From contig JAFDVI010000012.1 in the NCBI GenBank assembly GCA_018269055.1, forward strand, positions 246,434 through 310,433: DNA of 64,000 nucleotides, read 5' to 3'. Below, piece by piece: positions 18,656 through 27,046 of this stretch. Numbering within the stretch: the stretch's first letter is position 1; each line of letters starts with the position of its first letter. The DNA is from Acidobacteriota bacterium. Its GTDB lineage: Bacteria; Acidobacteriota; Blastocatellia; RBC074. The notes under the pieces were generated by a model. It was given only the letters and a program-made list of their open reading frames with translations, was not told the origin of the DNA and ran no database searches. A program made the translations under genes and the position numbers.

Positions 18656-19594
18656 ATGCCAAGCTGGCAAGCACGATTATTTTCAGCATTCACGCGATTG
18701 ACGATCAAACGCGGGGCCAGAAAGAAAGCGACGGACGAAGCAGCGCGCGCGAAACTCATCCGTAAACTGTTCGAACCGCCGGATTTTCTTCGCCCGAAAC
18801 CGCCCGCAGAAGTTCGCGTTCAACCTGTCACGGACTGGGGCGTTCATGGCGAATGGCTGGACAGCGGGCCAACTGATCGCACGATTTATTACCTGCACGG
18901 CGGCGGATATGTTGCGTGCTCTCCGCGAACGCACCGCGCGTTCACGGCCAATCTGGCGCTGGCGGCAAATGCCAAGGTCCTTTCATTGGATTATCGCCTG
19001 GCGCCGGAAAACAAATTTCCGGCTGCCGTCGAAGACGCCGTCAGCGGATACCGATTGCTCCTGGAACGCGAACGACCGGAACGCATTGTCATCGGCGGAG
19101 ATTCGGCCGGCGGTGGTTTGGCGGTGGCTACGTTGATTGCGTTGCGGGAACGCGGGCTGGCCATGCCGGCGGGCGCGTTTCTGCTTTCACCGTGGACGGA
19201 CTTGGCAGCCACCGGCGATTCGATTGTAACCAATGAACAAACTGATCCAATGTTGTCAGGCAAACTGGCATCCCGGTTGGCGGCGCTCTATTACGGCGAA
19301 GCGTCACCAACGGACCCGCTGGCGTCTCCCTTATATGGTGATTTACGCGGGTTGCCGCCACTGCTGATTTACGTCAGTGACACTGAAATTCTGCTGGATG
19401 ATTCCAAACGATTGGCCGAACGCGCACGGCAACAAGGCGTCAAGGTTGACCTTCACATTTGGAGCGGACTTCCGCATGTCTGGCCGATTTTCGTCGCTTT
19501 CGGAATTCCCGAATCGAAAATCGTGCTCGGCGAAATTGCCGAGTTCGTCAAACAACAAACTTCTATGCTGCGGAAACGTGAAACCGCGGCGTAG
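18656..19594 (+). CDS. Alpha/beta hydrolase, hormone-sensitive-lipase family
   Basis: This is a 312-residue esterase/lipase with the HSL signature HGGGYV (about 77-82) as oxyanion hole, the nucleophile elbow GDSAGGG (S about 152), an acid residue in the DPLASPLYG region or the later YVSDTEILLDD, and the histidine in SGLPHVW. The ATG at 18656 is favoured by GGAG 9 bases upstream; a TTG at 18641 is also in frame. It forms an operon with the preceding SDR and shares the upstream palindrome. The substrate is likely a short acyl ester. Confidence 0.87.
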   Translation: MPSWQARLFSAFTRLTIKRGARKKATDEAARAKLIRKLFEPPDFLRPKPPAEVRVQPVTDWGVHGEWLDSGPTDRTIYYLHGGGYVACSPRTHRAFTANLALAANAKVLSLDYRLAPENKFPAAVEDAVSGYRLLLERERPERIVIGGDSAGGGLAVATLIALRERGLAMPAGAFLLSPWTDLAATGDSIVTNEQTDPMLSGKLASRLAALYYGEASPTDPLASPLYGDLRGLPPLLIYVSDTEILLDDSKRLAERARQQGVKVDLHIWSGLPHVWPIFVAFGIPESKIVLGEIAEFVKQQTSMLRKRETAA

Positions 19595-19693
19595 AAAAAA
19601 CCAGGTTCGAGCGGATCAAACAGGAAGGTCCCTCGGTCTTTACGTTCCGCCAAATCCTGTGGAGCCTGTCGAAACATTCTTACTGCCAAAATT

Positions 19694-21043
19694 ATGAGCG
19701 ATCCTACCAATCAACTCGTAGTCGTCATCGGCGCAGGCCCGGCTGGAGTTTACGGCGTGCGCAAACTGGCCGAAGCCGGCCACGAAGTCATCATTCTCAA
19801 CCGAGACATCAAACCCGGCGGTTTGGTCGAATATGGAATTTACTTCAACAAACACAAATTGAAAGAAGGCGTGCGGAAACAGTTCCGAACGATCTTGGCT
19901 GACCCGCGCATCCATTACGTCGGCCACGTAAAAGTCGGCCAGCAGGCCGATCTGACGTTGGAAGAAGTCCGCGACTTATTGAAACCTTCCGCCATCGTCG
20001 TCGCCGCTGGCGCGCAAGGCACGAAAGCCCTGGGCATTCCGGGCGATAATGCCATCGGCGTCTATCACGCCAAAGACCTGGTGTATCACTTCAATGGGTT
20101 GCCGGAATTCACCAAACGTGATTTTCAAATGGGCGACCGCGTTGCCATTATCGGCGTCGGCAACGTGATGGTGGACATCGCACACTGGCTGGTTCACGAA
20201 AAGAAAGTTGGCGAAATCATCGCCGTCGCGCGCCGCGGCCCGGCGCAGCGAGCCTACACGGATGTTGAAATCCAGGCCGTTGCCGCCAATATGAATTTGG
20301 CAGAGTTTGATGCGGAACTGGAACGCGTTCGCCCGCGACTTGAAGCTGTCGGCGAAAACCTGGAAACCATCCGCAAAGACCTGACCAAACATTGCGGCGT
20401 AAAGGCCAAAGAAGGCGAGAGTCCCAGCAAAATGTCTTTTCGATTCCTGAGTTCGCCGACCGAAGTCGTCGTCGAAAATGGCAGAGTCAAGGCGTTGCGC
20501 GTCGAAGACACGCAACTGGTGCAACGCGGAGAATCGCTTTCGGCCAAAGGCCTTGGCTCGCATTTCGATATCGAATGCGATTCGGTCGTTTTCGCCATTG
20601 GCGATAAAGTGGACGAAACGCTGGGACTTCCCTGCACCGGCACGGAATACATTCGCAATCCGAATCCCGATATGGAAAATCCCGGCGACGAAGCCTATCA
20701 GGTCTTCGATCCGGCAACCGGGCAGGTTTGCGATGGATTGTTCGTCATTGGTTGGTCGCGGCAAGCTTCAGACGGCGTCGTCGGCAAAGCCAAACAGGAT
20801 GGCGAACGCGGCATAGCCGTCGTTAATCGTTACCTGACAAAGGCCGAAGCAGGCACGGCGGAAGGCTGGCAAGATCGCCTGACCAAATTCCGGCAGCTTC
20901 TGGCTAAGCGCGGCGTGCGAACGATTGATTACGCCGATGTACAAAAACTGGAAGCCGTCGAACGTGAGAGAGCGCAGGAACTCGGCGTAGAGTTTTTCAA
21001 ATACAAAACCGACGAAGACATGCTGGTGGCAATTGATCGTTAG
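19694..21043 (+). CDS. FAD-dependent ferredoxin-NADP reductase-like oxidoreductase (FprA type)
   Basis: The 449-residue protein has an FAD-binding GAGPAGVYGVRKL motif (about 14-26) and an NAD(P)-binding GVGNVMVDIAHWL motif (about 153-165), followed by ARRGPAQRAYT. The order and wording match adrenodoxin-reductase/FprA enzymes and, more distantly, the small subunit of glutamate synthase. It lacks the N-terminal iron-sulfur segment of the latter. The reaction is presumably transfer of electrons between NADPH and a ferredoxin. No ferredoxin gene is adjacent. The final 100 residues include a helical extension beyond the oxidoreductase core. Confidence 0.8.
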   Translation: MSDPTNQLVVVIGAGPAGVYGVRKLAEAGHEVIILNRDIKPGGLVEYGIYFNKHKLKEGVRKQFRTILADPRIHYVGHVKVGQQADLTLEEVRDLLKPSAIVVAAGAQGTKALGIPGDNAIGVYHAKDLVYHFNGLPEFTKRDFQMGDRVAIIGVGNVMVDIAHWLVHEKKVGEIIAVARRGPAQRAYTDVEIQAVAANMNLAEFDAELERVRPRLEAVGENLETIRKDLTKHCGVKAKEGESPSKMSFRFLSSPTEVVVENGRVKALRVEDTQLVQRGESLSAKGLGSHFDIECDSVVFAIGDKVDETLGLPCTGTEYIRNPNPDMENPGDEAYQVFDPATGQVCDGLFVIGWSRQASDGVVGKAKQDGERGIAVVNRYLTKAEAGTAEGWQDRLTKFRQLLAKRGVRTIDYADVQKLEAVERERAQELGVEFFKYKTDEDMLVAIDR

Positions 21044-21086
21044 CCGGAGCGCTGACCTCCCCGTCCGCCAATTCTGAAGACGCACG

Positions 21087-21758
21087 ATGAACCTACAAGA
21101 ATCGAACGCTGTAATTCGCTTCTTGCTGCTGGCAATGCTGCTAGGCCTGGTGACAGGTTGCCGCAGCGTTGCTCTTTCCAGCCGTGCGGTTGAATTGCCT
21201 AACCGCCAGTTGCAAGCTGCGATGCAGGCCGCCGCGAACGCAACGCCACTGGAAAAACTGAATGCTTCGGCCATCGAGCAGACGACATACACCAAAAGTT
21301 ACGATCCCTCTTACGTCAAACTGGATTATCCCAACGGCGACGTTCCCAAAGAAACCGGCGTTTGCGCTGACGTTATCGTCCGGGGATTTCGCAGCACCGG
21401 GATTGATCTCCAAAAAGAAGTCCATGAAGACATGACGCGCAGCTTTGCCAAGTATCCGAAGAAGTGGAACGCACGAAAACCGGATAGCAACATTGACCAT
21501 CGTCGTGTGCCGAACCTGATGACCTGGTTCAATCGGAAGGGCAAAGAGTTGCCGATCACCAAAACCGACAAAGATTATCTGCCGGGTGATGTCGTCGCCT
21601 GGGAACTTGGAAGCGGGCTGACGCACATCGGTTTGGTCAGTAAAATCAAAATCGAGGGCGCGGAACGGTACGCCATCGTTCACAACATTGGCGCAGGCGC
21701 TCGGCTGGAAGACGTATTGTTCCAATGGAAAATCATCGGGCACTACCGATACTTTTGA
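21087..21758 (+). CDS. DUF1287-family lipoprotein
   Basis: This is a 223-residue protein with a lipoprotein signal: a hydrophobic stretch at 11-25 followed by the lipobox LVTGC, which would place acylation on C25 or so. The C-terminal domain carries ETGVCADVIVRGFRSTGIDLQKEVHEDM, then DHRRVPNLMTWF, then LPGDVVAWELGSGLTHIGLVS, which matches the DUF1287 family. The C-x-D and GLTHIG elements resemble the Cys and His of NlpC/P60-type peptidases, so peptidoglycan or amidase activity is possible but unproven. The SET-domain gene follows after 17 bases. Confidence 0.8.
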   Translation: MNLQESNAVIRFLLLAMLLGLVTGCRSVALSSRAVELPNRQLQAAMQAAANATPLEKLNASAIEQTTYTKSYDPSYVKLDYPNGDVPKETGVCADVIVRGFRSTGIDLQKEVHEDMTRSFAKYPKKWNARKPDSNIDHRRVPNLMTWFNRKGKELPITKTDKDYLPGDVVAWELGSGLTHIGLVSKIKIEGAERYAIVHNIGAGARLEDVLFQWKIIGHYRYF

Positions 21759-21775
21759 GATGTCAAATACCTTTT

Positions 21776-22198
21776 ATGACTAGCAAAATCGTGCCGGTTG
21801 ACGGCCTTGAAGCAAAACCATCCAACATTGACGGCAGAGGCTGTTTTGCCACCGTCGCATTCAAAAAAGGCTGCAAGATTGCCGAATTTATTGGCGAACG
21901 GATTTCTCGTGCTGAAACCGCCCGTCGGTTGAAGGGCAAACGTCGGATTCGCATCTGCGGCGTGGATTCATACTGGGCGATTGACAGTTCGGTGGGCGGC
22001 AACGCCACGCAGTTCGTCAATCATTCCTGCCAACCCAACTCCCGACTGTCACAGATTCGCGGCCATCTGATCTTTTTCGCGCTGCGCGACATCGAACCCG
22101 GCGAAGAAATCCTGCTCGATTACGAAGAGTCGTATCACGATGACAGCAAACGCTGCCGTTGTGGCGCGCCAAATTGCCGAGGCCGAATCAACAAATAA
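21776..22198 (+). CDS. Small SET-domain protein (lysine methyltransferase-like)
   Basis: The 140-residue product is almost nothing but a SET domain. It contains the opening GRGCFATVAFKKGCKIAEFIGE, the core NHSC motif in TQFVNHSCQPNS, the closing EEILLDYEESY, and a post-SET cysteine cluster (CRCGAPNCRG). These elements are the SAM- and lysine-binding parts of eukaryotic-type protein lysine methyltransferases. The intact NHSC and tyrosine residues suggest an active enzyme. Its substrate is unknown; bacterial homologues exist but are scattered. I chose the ATG at 21776 because an upstream in-frame start at 21725 would overlap the preceding gene and add no domain sequence. Confidence 0.82.
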   Translation: MTSKIVPVDGLEAKPSNIDGRGCFATVAFKKGCKIAEFIGERISRAETARRLKGKRRIRICGVDSYWAIDSSVGGNATQFVNHSCQPNSRLSQIRGHLIFFALRDIEPGEEILLDYEESYHDDSKRCRCGAPNCRGRINK

Positions 22199-22217
22199 CG
22201 TCTAGAAAAAAAAGATA

Positions 22218-22292
22218 GACAGGATTCACGGGATTCAACAGGATTGGTTTTCACCTTCCGGGTAAATCTTGTTGAATCCTGTAAATCCTGTC
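22218..22292. repeat. Imperfect inverted repeat of the GACAGGATT type
   Basis: Two 25-base arms at 22218-22242 and 22268-22292 are nearly complementary, built on the element GACAGGATT-x-AC-x-GGATTCAACA. The right arm is followed by A and T runs, so the RNA hairpin could end transcription from the SET gene. Similar GACAGGATT dispersed elements are widespread in environmental genomes. Confidence 0.75.
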
Positions 22293-22328
22293 AAAAAATT
22301 TTTGCTCTGGTTTAGAATTCTGCACGTT

Positions 22329-23105
22329 ATGGAAAATCTGCAATCTTACTTCCCCGTCCTTGGCGAACTGAGTTTGAAGGCAGGCGCGATTGCCCGGCGT
22401 CATTACAACGCGCAAGTCGAATTCGAGCGTAAATCCGACGATTCCCCCGTCACCAAGGCCGACCGCGAAATCGAAACTTTCCTGCGCCAATCGCTGGAAA
22501 AACAGTTCCCTGAGCATTCGATTCTGGGCGAAGAATTTGGCGAAACGAAAAAATCGGGCGCGCATCGCTGGATTCTTGACCCGATTGATGGGACGAAATC
22601 CTTTGTTCTGCGCACGCCGCTGTTCGGCATCATGATCGCGCTGGAACGTGACGGCGTGCCGGTGCTGGGTTCAATCTACTTTCCGATTCAGGAACATTGG
22701 CTGATTGGTTCGGCGGAAACCGGCACGTTTTTGAATGGCAAACCCTGCTCGGTGTCGAAAACCACAGAGCTTTCCGAAGCGACGATGATTCTGACCAATC
22801 CGCGTGAATTTTATTCAGAAAAACACGGCGAGAAATTGCAGCGGCTGGCAAAGCGCGTTCGATTGGTCAGAGGCTTCGGCGATTGTTACGGCTACTACCT
22901 GGTGGCAACTGGTCTGGCGGATTTGATGGTCGAACCCGGCCAGTTGAAATATCACGACGTAGCTCCGCTGGTTCCCATTCTGCAAGGCGCGGGCGGCGTA
23001 TTCACGGATTTAAGCGGCAAGGTAGATTTGCTCAACGGCCAGGGATTGGCGACGAACCCACAACTTCACGAACAGATTCTGCAATTGCTCAATGCGGAAG
23101 GATGA
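22329..23105 (+). CDS. Inositol monophosphatase family phosphatase
   Basis: This is a 258-residue magnesium-dependent phosphatase. The metal-binding signature is visible as GEEFGE (about 70-75), then LDPIDGTKSF (about 84-93), and near the C terminus a GQLKYHDVAPLVPILQGAGG segment that stands for the family's W-D-x-A-A motif with H-D in place of W-D. The family includes inositol monophosphatase, CysQ and HisN-type histidinol-phosphatase; the PIDGTKSFV and absence of longer insertions is most like the HisN/histidinol-phosphatase branch. I cannot decide the substrate without phylogeny. The ATG at 22329 follows the inverted repeat. The stop overlaps the region containing the next gene's ribosome-binding site. 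Confidence 0.82.
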   Translation: MENLQSYFPVLGELSLKAGAIARRHYNAQVEFERKSDDSPVTKADREIETFLRQSLEKQFPEHSILGEEFGETKKSGAHRWILDPIDGTKSFVLRTPLFGIMIALERDGVPVLGSIYFPIQEHWLIGSAETGTFLNGKPCSVSKTTELSEATMILTNPREFYSEKHGEKLQRLAKRVRLVRGFGDCYGYYLVATGLADLMVEPGQLKYHDVAPLVPILQGAGGVFTDLSGKVDLLNGQGLATNPQLHEQILQLLNAEG

Positions 23106-23109
23106 AGCA

Positions 23110-23454
23110 ATGATCAAACTGAAGCGGATTTATGAAGCGCCCAGCGATGACGACGGCAAACGCATTCTGGTCGAGCGATTGTGGCCGCGCGGCATCAGCA
23201 AGGAAAAGGCCAAGCTGGATGAATGGGTGAAAGAAATTGCTCCGAGTCAGGAATTGCGCCAGTGGTTCAAACACGATCCGGCCAAGTGGGAAGAGTTTCA
23301 GAAGCGGTATCGAAAAGAGCTGGATCAAAACCAGGAACTGGTGAAGGAACTCAAGCGAAAGGTCAAAGGCAAAACCGTCACATTCGTTTACGCCGCCAGC
23401 GACGAAGATCGCAACAGCGCGTTGTTGCTGAAAAAATATCTTTCCAAACGGTAG
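23110..23454 (+). CDS. DUF488-family protein
   Basis: This is a 114-residue small protein starting MIKLKRIYE, with the family hallmark RLWPRGISKEKAKLDEWVKEIAPS (about 19-42) and the C-terminal TFVYAASDEDRNSALLLKKYL. It belongs to the DUF488 family (YeaO-like) found in many bacteria; the biochemical role is unknown. GGAAGGA at 23096-23102 is well placed for the ATG at 23110, which I prefer to the earlier in-frame ATG at 23092. It lies 4 bases after the phosphatase stop, so the two are one operon. Confidence 0.85.
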   Translation: MIKLKRIYEAPSDDDGKRILVERLWPRGISKEKAKLDEWVKEIAPSQELRQWFKHDPAKWEEFQKRYRKELDQNQELVKELKRKVKGKTVTFVYAASDEDRNSALLLKKYLSKR

Positions 23455-23461
23455 GCAGCCG

Positions 23462-24193
23462 CTACGGTAATTCACGAACGCGAATATTTTTGAATTCAAT
23501 CGGCGAGCCTTCGGATTCCATGCACAAATACCCCGTGCGAGGTTCCGCGCCGTTGCCACCCGAAACTTCTTCGCCGTTCACCCACAACCGGATTTCACCA
23601 TTGATGGCGCGAACGTAATAGTGATTCCATTCGCCAACGCCTTTGCTCAAATTTTTGCGCGGAAAACTGCGCGAACCATTTGGCGACAGCGGCGGAAACG
23701 GGTTCAGTTTGGAATTCCCGACGGCAAAGATGTCGCCGTTGGTCGTGAACCAGTCGCCTTTTTTGCCTGAAGATTTCTCGTACTGCTCTCTGTACCCGTG
23801 ATCCAGAATCTGCACCTCGATGCCCCATTTTGGCAGCGTGTCGGATTTCAAATCGGTCAGAGCTTGGTCCGGAACCCAAACGAAGGTTCCGGAATTTCCT
23901 GCTGACCGTAAATGCCGCCATTCCAGCATATATTCAAAGTTGGTGAATTTCTGTTTGGTGCGCAGTACGCCAATGGGTTTGCCGGTACAGGCGAGCAAAC
24001 CGTCTTTCCAGCTCCAGGTGTCGGGGTAACAGTTGACGTTGGTAAAATCGGCTTCGCCCAAGGCGCGCCAGCCGGGTTGCGTGGAATCCATAAAGGCTTT
24101 CGGCGTTTGGCGCTCCTGTCCTGAACTGTGAGACAGGTATATCGCCGACAACAGAAAAGCTCCGATCAAACTCAAAACTTTGGCGTCTTTCAA
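23462..24193 (-). CDS. Secreted DUF1080 (3-keto-disaccharide hydrolase-like) protein
   Basis: This is a 243-residue protein with a signal peptide (hydrophobic LSLIGAFLLSAIYL near residues 7-20). The rest is a concanavalin-like DUF1080 domain: ADFTNVNCYPDTWSWKDGLLACTG, FEYMLEWRHL, NSGTFVWVPD and the ending RVREL typical of the family. DUF1080 domains occur in secreted glycan-binding or hydrolysing proteins, and the family has been linked to 3-keto-glycoside hydrolysis. The substrate is likely a sugar polymer or glycoside but is not known. It is convergent with the DUF488 gene, with 7 bases between stops, and diverges from the VKOR gene. Confidence 0.82.
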   Translation of the reverse strand: MKDAKVLSLIGAFLLSAIYLSHSSGQERQTPKAFMDSTQPGWRALGEADFTNVNCYPDTWSWKDGLLACTGKPIGVLRTKQKFTNFEYMLEWRHLRSAGNSGTFVWVPDQALTDLKSDTLPKWGIEVQILDHGYREQYEKSSGKKGDWFTTNGDIFAVGNSKLNPFPPLSPNGSRSFPRKNLSKGVGEWNHYYVRAINGEIRLWVNGEEVSGGNGAEPRTGYLCMESEGSPIEFKNIRVRELP

Positions 24194-24259
24194 AATCGCC
24201 TCCTTGGCAAAAATTCACGGGCATTGAGGCTACCCAGTTTCAATGCTAAAAACCGATGT

Positions 24260-24724
24260 ATGGAAAATGCAAAACTCTCCCTGTGGCGTCGCCCTGCATT
24301 GATTTACGGATTGGCGATGCTGTTATCGCTTGTTGGCTTGCTGGATTCAATTTACCTGACGGTGCAGCATTTGGCGGGCAAAAGCGTCAAATGCACAGTC
24401 ACGGACGGATGTTCCAAAGTGCTCAGCAGTTCTTACGCGACCGTTGCCGGAATGCCGACCGCCTCATTCGGCGCGATGGCTTATTTTACCGCGTTCAGTT
24501 TGGCGACGCTGGCGGCGTTCGGCTCCCAGCAGGCGCGCACCTGGCTGGCGGTTTTGATTGTGCCGATGATTCTGACCACGTGCTGGCTGTTTTATCTGCA
24601 AGCATTTGTGTTGCACGCTTTCTGCGAATTCTGCCTGCTGTCGGCCACGATGAGTTCGCTGCTCACGCTGCTGGCGTTTTTAGGGTGGCGATCCCAAACT
24701 GATCGCCTCCATTCATCCGACTGA
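24260..24724 (+). CDS. Vitamin K epoxide reductase (VKOR) family protein
   Basis: This is a 154-residue inner-membrane protein with four hydrophobic helices. The first loop holds KCTVTDGCSKVLSSSYA with its conserved cysteine pair and serine, and the last helix begins FCEFCLLSA, the catalytic CxxC. Bacterial VKOR reoxidises periplasmic DsbA-like proteins and passes electrons to quinones, replacing DsbB. A DsbA-like gene lies immediately downstream in convergent orientation. I chose the ATG at 24260 because the in-frame extension from 24128 is hydrophilic and overlaps the divergent DUF1080 gene. Confidence 0.92.
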   Translation: MENAKLSLWRRPALIYGLAMLLSLVGLLDSIYLTVQHLAGKSVKCTVTDGCSKVLSSSYATVAGMPTASFGAMAYFTAFSLATLAAFGSQQARTWLAVLIVPMILTTCWLFYLQAFVLHAFCEFCLLSATMSSLLTLLAFLGWRSQTDRLHSSD

Positions 24725-24730
24725 ACCGGT

Positions 24731-25396
24731 TTAGGATTTCGCCTTGAGCTTTTTGTTTATCTCTTCGCGCAAATAATCCAGGGTCAATTTTTCGCTATCA
24801 ACCATTTGACCATCCAAAAACAGCGTCGGCGTTCCCGTAACGCCCATCGCTTCGCCCCGCCGCATATCGTTCAGTACAACGGATTTGACTTTGGGGTCAT
24901 TGATATCTTTTTCAAATTGCTCCAAATTCAATCCTAACTGTTTGGCGAAGTTCACCAGAATCGGGGCCAGACTGTCCGTTTCCCGCCAAAGGTCCTGGCT
25001 TTCATAAAGCAAGTTGTGCATTTCCCAAAACTTCCCTTGCTGTCCGGCCGCAACAGCGGCAAATGCTGCAATCGCCGCGTGCTGATGGATTCGGGTCAAC
25101 GGGAAGTGGTGAAAGACGAATTTGACTTTGGCGCCGTATTCACCCTTCAGCTTTTTCAGGTCAGGATGCAACGCGCCGCAAGGCGGACATTGGTAATCGC
25201 CGAATTCTTCGAGCACGACCTGCCCCTTTTCAGCGTAATTTTCCGGCGTAAATTTCGGACTGGCGGCTGGATCGGGCGTGATAACCGGGGTTGCGGACGA
25301 TTGCTTCGGATGCGACACGCGATACATAAACGCTCCGGCACCCACTGCTCCGGCAAAAACCACCACGATGATGGCAAACGGTAAATAACGTTTCAT
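24731..25396 (-). CDS. DsbA-family thioredoxin-like protein
   Basis: This is a 221-residue exported protein with an N-terminal membrane segment (FAIIVVVFAGAVGAGAFMY, about residues 7-25). A thioredoxin-fold domain follows with the active site CPPC in EFGDYQCPPCGALH and the cis-proline region GVTGTPTLFLDGQ. The CPPC site and helical insertion match DsbA-like/DsbG-like proteins with N-terminal anchors. It probably works as the substrate of the neighbouring VKOR protein in disulfide bond formation. The two genes are convergent with 6 bases between stops rather than in one operon, which is unusual for a functional pair. Confidence 0.9.
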   Translation of the reverse strand: MKRYLPFAIIVVVFAGAVGAGAFMYRVSHPKQSSATPVITPDPAASPKFTPENYAEKGQVVLEEFGDYQCPPCGALHPDLKKLKGEYGAKVKFVFHHFPLTRIHQHAAIAAFAAVAAGQQGKFWEMHNLLYESQDLWRETDSLAPILVNFAKQLGLNLEQFEKDINDPKVKSVVLNDMRRGEAMGVTGTPTLFLDGQMVDSEKLTLDYLREEINKKLKAKS

Positions 25397-25428
25397 TCAG
25401 ATTTTGTTCCTTCAATGCTTCTGGCAAA

Positions 25429-25449
25429 GTCGAAGATCGAGTCTTCGAC
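25429..25449. repeat. Short perfect inverted repeat (GTCGAAGA / TCTTCGAC)
   Basis: Two 8-base arms with a 5-base loop lie 32 bases upstream of the DsbA start codon, reading leftward. The position would suit a transcription factor site or a small hairpin in the 5' leader. Nothing more can be said from sequence alone. Confidence 0.45.
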
Positions 25450-25505
25450 CGTGGCCGAAGCCGTTCTTCAGTACATCTGCACATAACTTAATACAGCTTG
25501 CCCAA

Positions 25506-25559
25506 TTCTCAAAAGCGGCTCCACGTTTTGCCGCAAGGCTTCTGCTTGCCTTTTGAGAA
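25506..25559. repeat. Inverted repeat upstream of sucC
   Basis: The arms TTCTCAAAAG at 25506-25515 and CTTTTGAGAA at 25550-25559 are exact complements, and the interior also contains short complementary pieces (GCGG/CCGC). It sits 60 bases before the sucC start and could be a dispersed hairpin element or a leader structure. Confidence 0.5.
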
Positions 25560-25618
25560 ACCGACTTTTACACTCTGCGCTCATTTCACCAAGACCTATC
25601 AAAATCATCGAGGCATTC

Positions 25619-26776
25619 ATGAAGATTCACGAGTATCAAGGCAAGGAATTGCTGCGCCGGTTTGATGTCAAAGTGCCGCGCGGCGTCGTGGCGCACACCG
25701 TCGCTGAAGCCGAAGCGGCGGCCAAAGAATTGGGCTTGCCCGTCCTCGTCAAAGCGCAAATTCACGCGGGCGGCCGGGGCAAAGGCGGCGGCGTCAAATT
25801 GGCCAGAACTGCGGAAGACGTAACCAATCTGGCCGGTCAAATTCTGGGCATGAATCTGGTCACACATCAAACCGGCCCCGAAGGCCGCACGGTTCGCACG
25901 CTGCTGATCGAAGAAGGCTTGAAGATCAAACAGGAATTTTATTTGGGAATGCTGCTGGATCGCGCCGAATCCAAACTGGTCTTTATGGCTTCGGCGGCGG
26001 GCGGAATGGACATCGAAGAAGTCGCCGCCAAAACGCCCGAAAAGATTTTGAAGGAACACATTGATCCGGCGGTCGGCATGCAAGCCTTCCAGGCGCGCAA
26101 ACTGGCTTTCGGGTTGGGATTAGCGCCGGAACTGATCGGCAAAGCGACCAAATTTATGCTGGCACTTTATCGTTCGTTTGTGGAATCGGACGCTTCCCTG
26201 CTGGAGATCAATCCTTTCCTGCTGACGGAAGACGGCGAGCTTTACGCGCTCGACGCCAAAGTGAATTTCGACGACAACGGGTTGTTCCGCCACAAAGATT
26301 TTGCCGACTGGCGCGACCTGAACGAAGAAGCGCCGCTGGAAATCGAAGCGTCAAAATTCGACCTGAACTACATCAAGCTGGACGGCAACATCGCCTGTAT
26401 GGTCAACGGAGCTGGTTTGGCGATGGCGACAATGGACATCATTAAGCTGGCAGGCGGCGAACCGGCGAACTTTCTGGATGTCGGCGGCGGCGCTTCGCAG
26501 GAACGCGTCGAAAACGCTTTTCGCATTTTGCTGGCGGATGAAAACGTCAAAGCCGTGCTGGTGAATATCTTCGGCGGCATCGTGCGCTGCGATATGGTTG
26601 CGCGCGGCGTGGTCGAAGCGGCTCGCAACCTGGGCGTCAAAGTTCCCATCGTCGTCCGCCTGGAAGGCACCAATGTCGAAGAGGGCCAGCGCGTCCTGCG
26701 CGAATCCGGCCTGAACTTCCTGGTCGCCAACGGCATGAAAGACGCCGCCGAAAAAGCAGTTTCCGCTGCTGCCTGA
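25619..26776 (+). CDS. sucC: Succinyl-CoA synthetase beta subunit (ADP/GDP-forming)
   Basis: This is the 385-residue beta subunit of the TCA-cycle enzyme that makes succinate with substrate-level phosphorylation. The typical start [15 protein letters not shown] is followed by the ATP-grasp domain, including [18 protein letters not shown] (about 46-63) and the ASFNP-like [27 protein letters not shown]. The C-terminal ligase domain has [30 protein letters not shown] and [10 protein letters not shown]. No sucD (alpha subunit) gene follows, although sucC and sucD are commonly adjacent. Immediately downstream is a repeat region and the restriction-modification island. Confidence 0.95.
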   Translation: MKIHEYQGKELLRRFDVKVPRGVVAHTVAEAEAAAKELGLPVLVKAQIHAGGRGKGGGVKLARTAEDVTNLAGQILGMNLVTHQTGPEGRTVRTLLIEEGLKIKQEFYLGMLLDRAESKLVFMASAAGGMDIEEVAAKTPEKILKEHIDPAVGMQAFQARKLAFGLGLAPELIGKATKFMLALYRSFVESDASLLEINPFLLTEDGELYALDAKVNFDDNGLFRHKDFADWRDLNEEAPLEIEASKFDLNYIKLDGNIACMVNGAGLAMATMDIIKLAGGEPANFLDVGGGASQERVENAFRILLADENVKAVLVNIFGGIVRCDMVARGVVEAARNLGVKVPIVVRLEGTNVEEGQRVLRESGLNFLVANGMKDAAEKAVSAAA

Positions 26777-26799
26777 CAAATAATCAAAACCTGATTCCC

Positions 26800-26837
26800 A
26801 AAAAAAAGGATCGAGTGTAAATCCCTACGCTCGATCC
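26800..26837 (-). terminator. Rho-independent terminator reading leftward, between hsdS and sucC
   Basis: A 12-base stem (26808-26819 with 26826-26837, one G-T pair) closes a 6-base loop. Eight A residues at 26800-26807 become a U tract on the minus strand. It can therefore end transcription of the leftward restriction-modification operon. On the plus strand it may also act weakly for sucC, but no plus-strand U run follows. Confidence 0.75.
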
Positions 26838-26865
26838 ATTTGTCTTTCAGGACGAAAATCGAAAC

Positions 26866-27000
26866 ATTCATCGCCCAGACAGGAACGATATCCTAAACAC
26901 AAGCTTCATCCAGGCAGAGGCGATTTCCTGAACACATTCTTTGTCGCGTCCGAGACGACTTCCTAAACACATTCTTCGTCCCGACAGGGACGGTTTGAAA
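26866..27000. repeat. Degenerate tandem repeat of about 35 bases
   Basis: The segment TCCTAAACAC or its variant TCCTGAACAC occurs at 26891, 26927 and 26961, each preceded by a degenerate GTC...GACGA-like hairpin remnant and usually followed by ATTCTT. The spacing is 36 and 34 bases. The repeats are too short and too degenerate for a CRISPR array, and there are no intervening unique spacers. Confidence 0.65.
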
Positions 27001-27046
27001 GTAGCGCGGCGATTCATCGCCGGGAACCATCGCACAAAGTGCAGAA

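Noticed and set aside
26866..27000. Possible CRISPR array downstream of sucC
   Set aside because: The repeats recur every 34-36 bases with no room for spacers and are degenerate. No cas genes are in the window.
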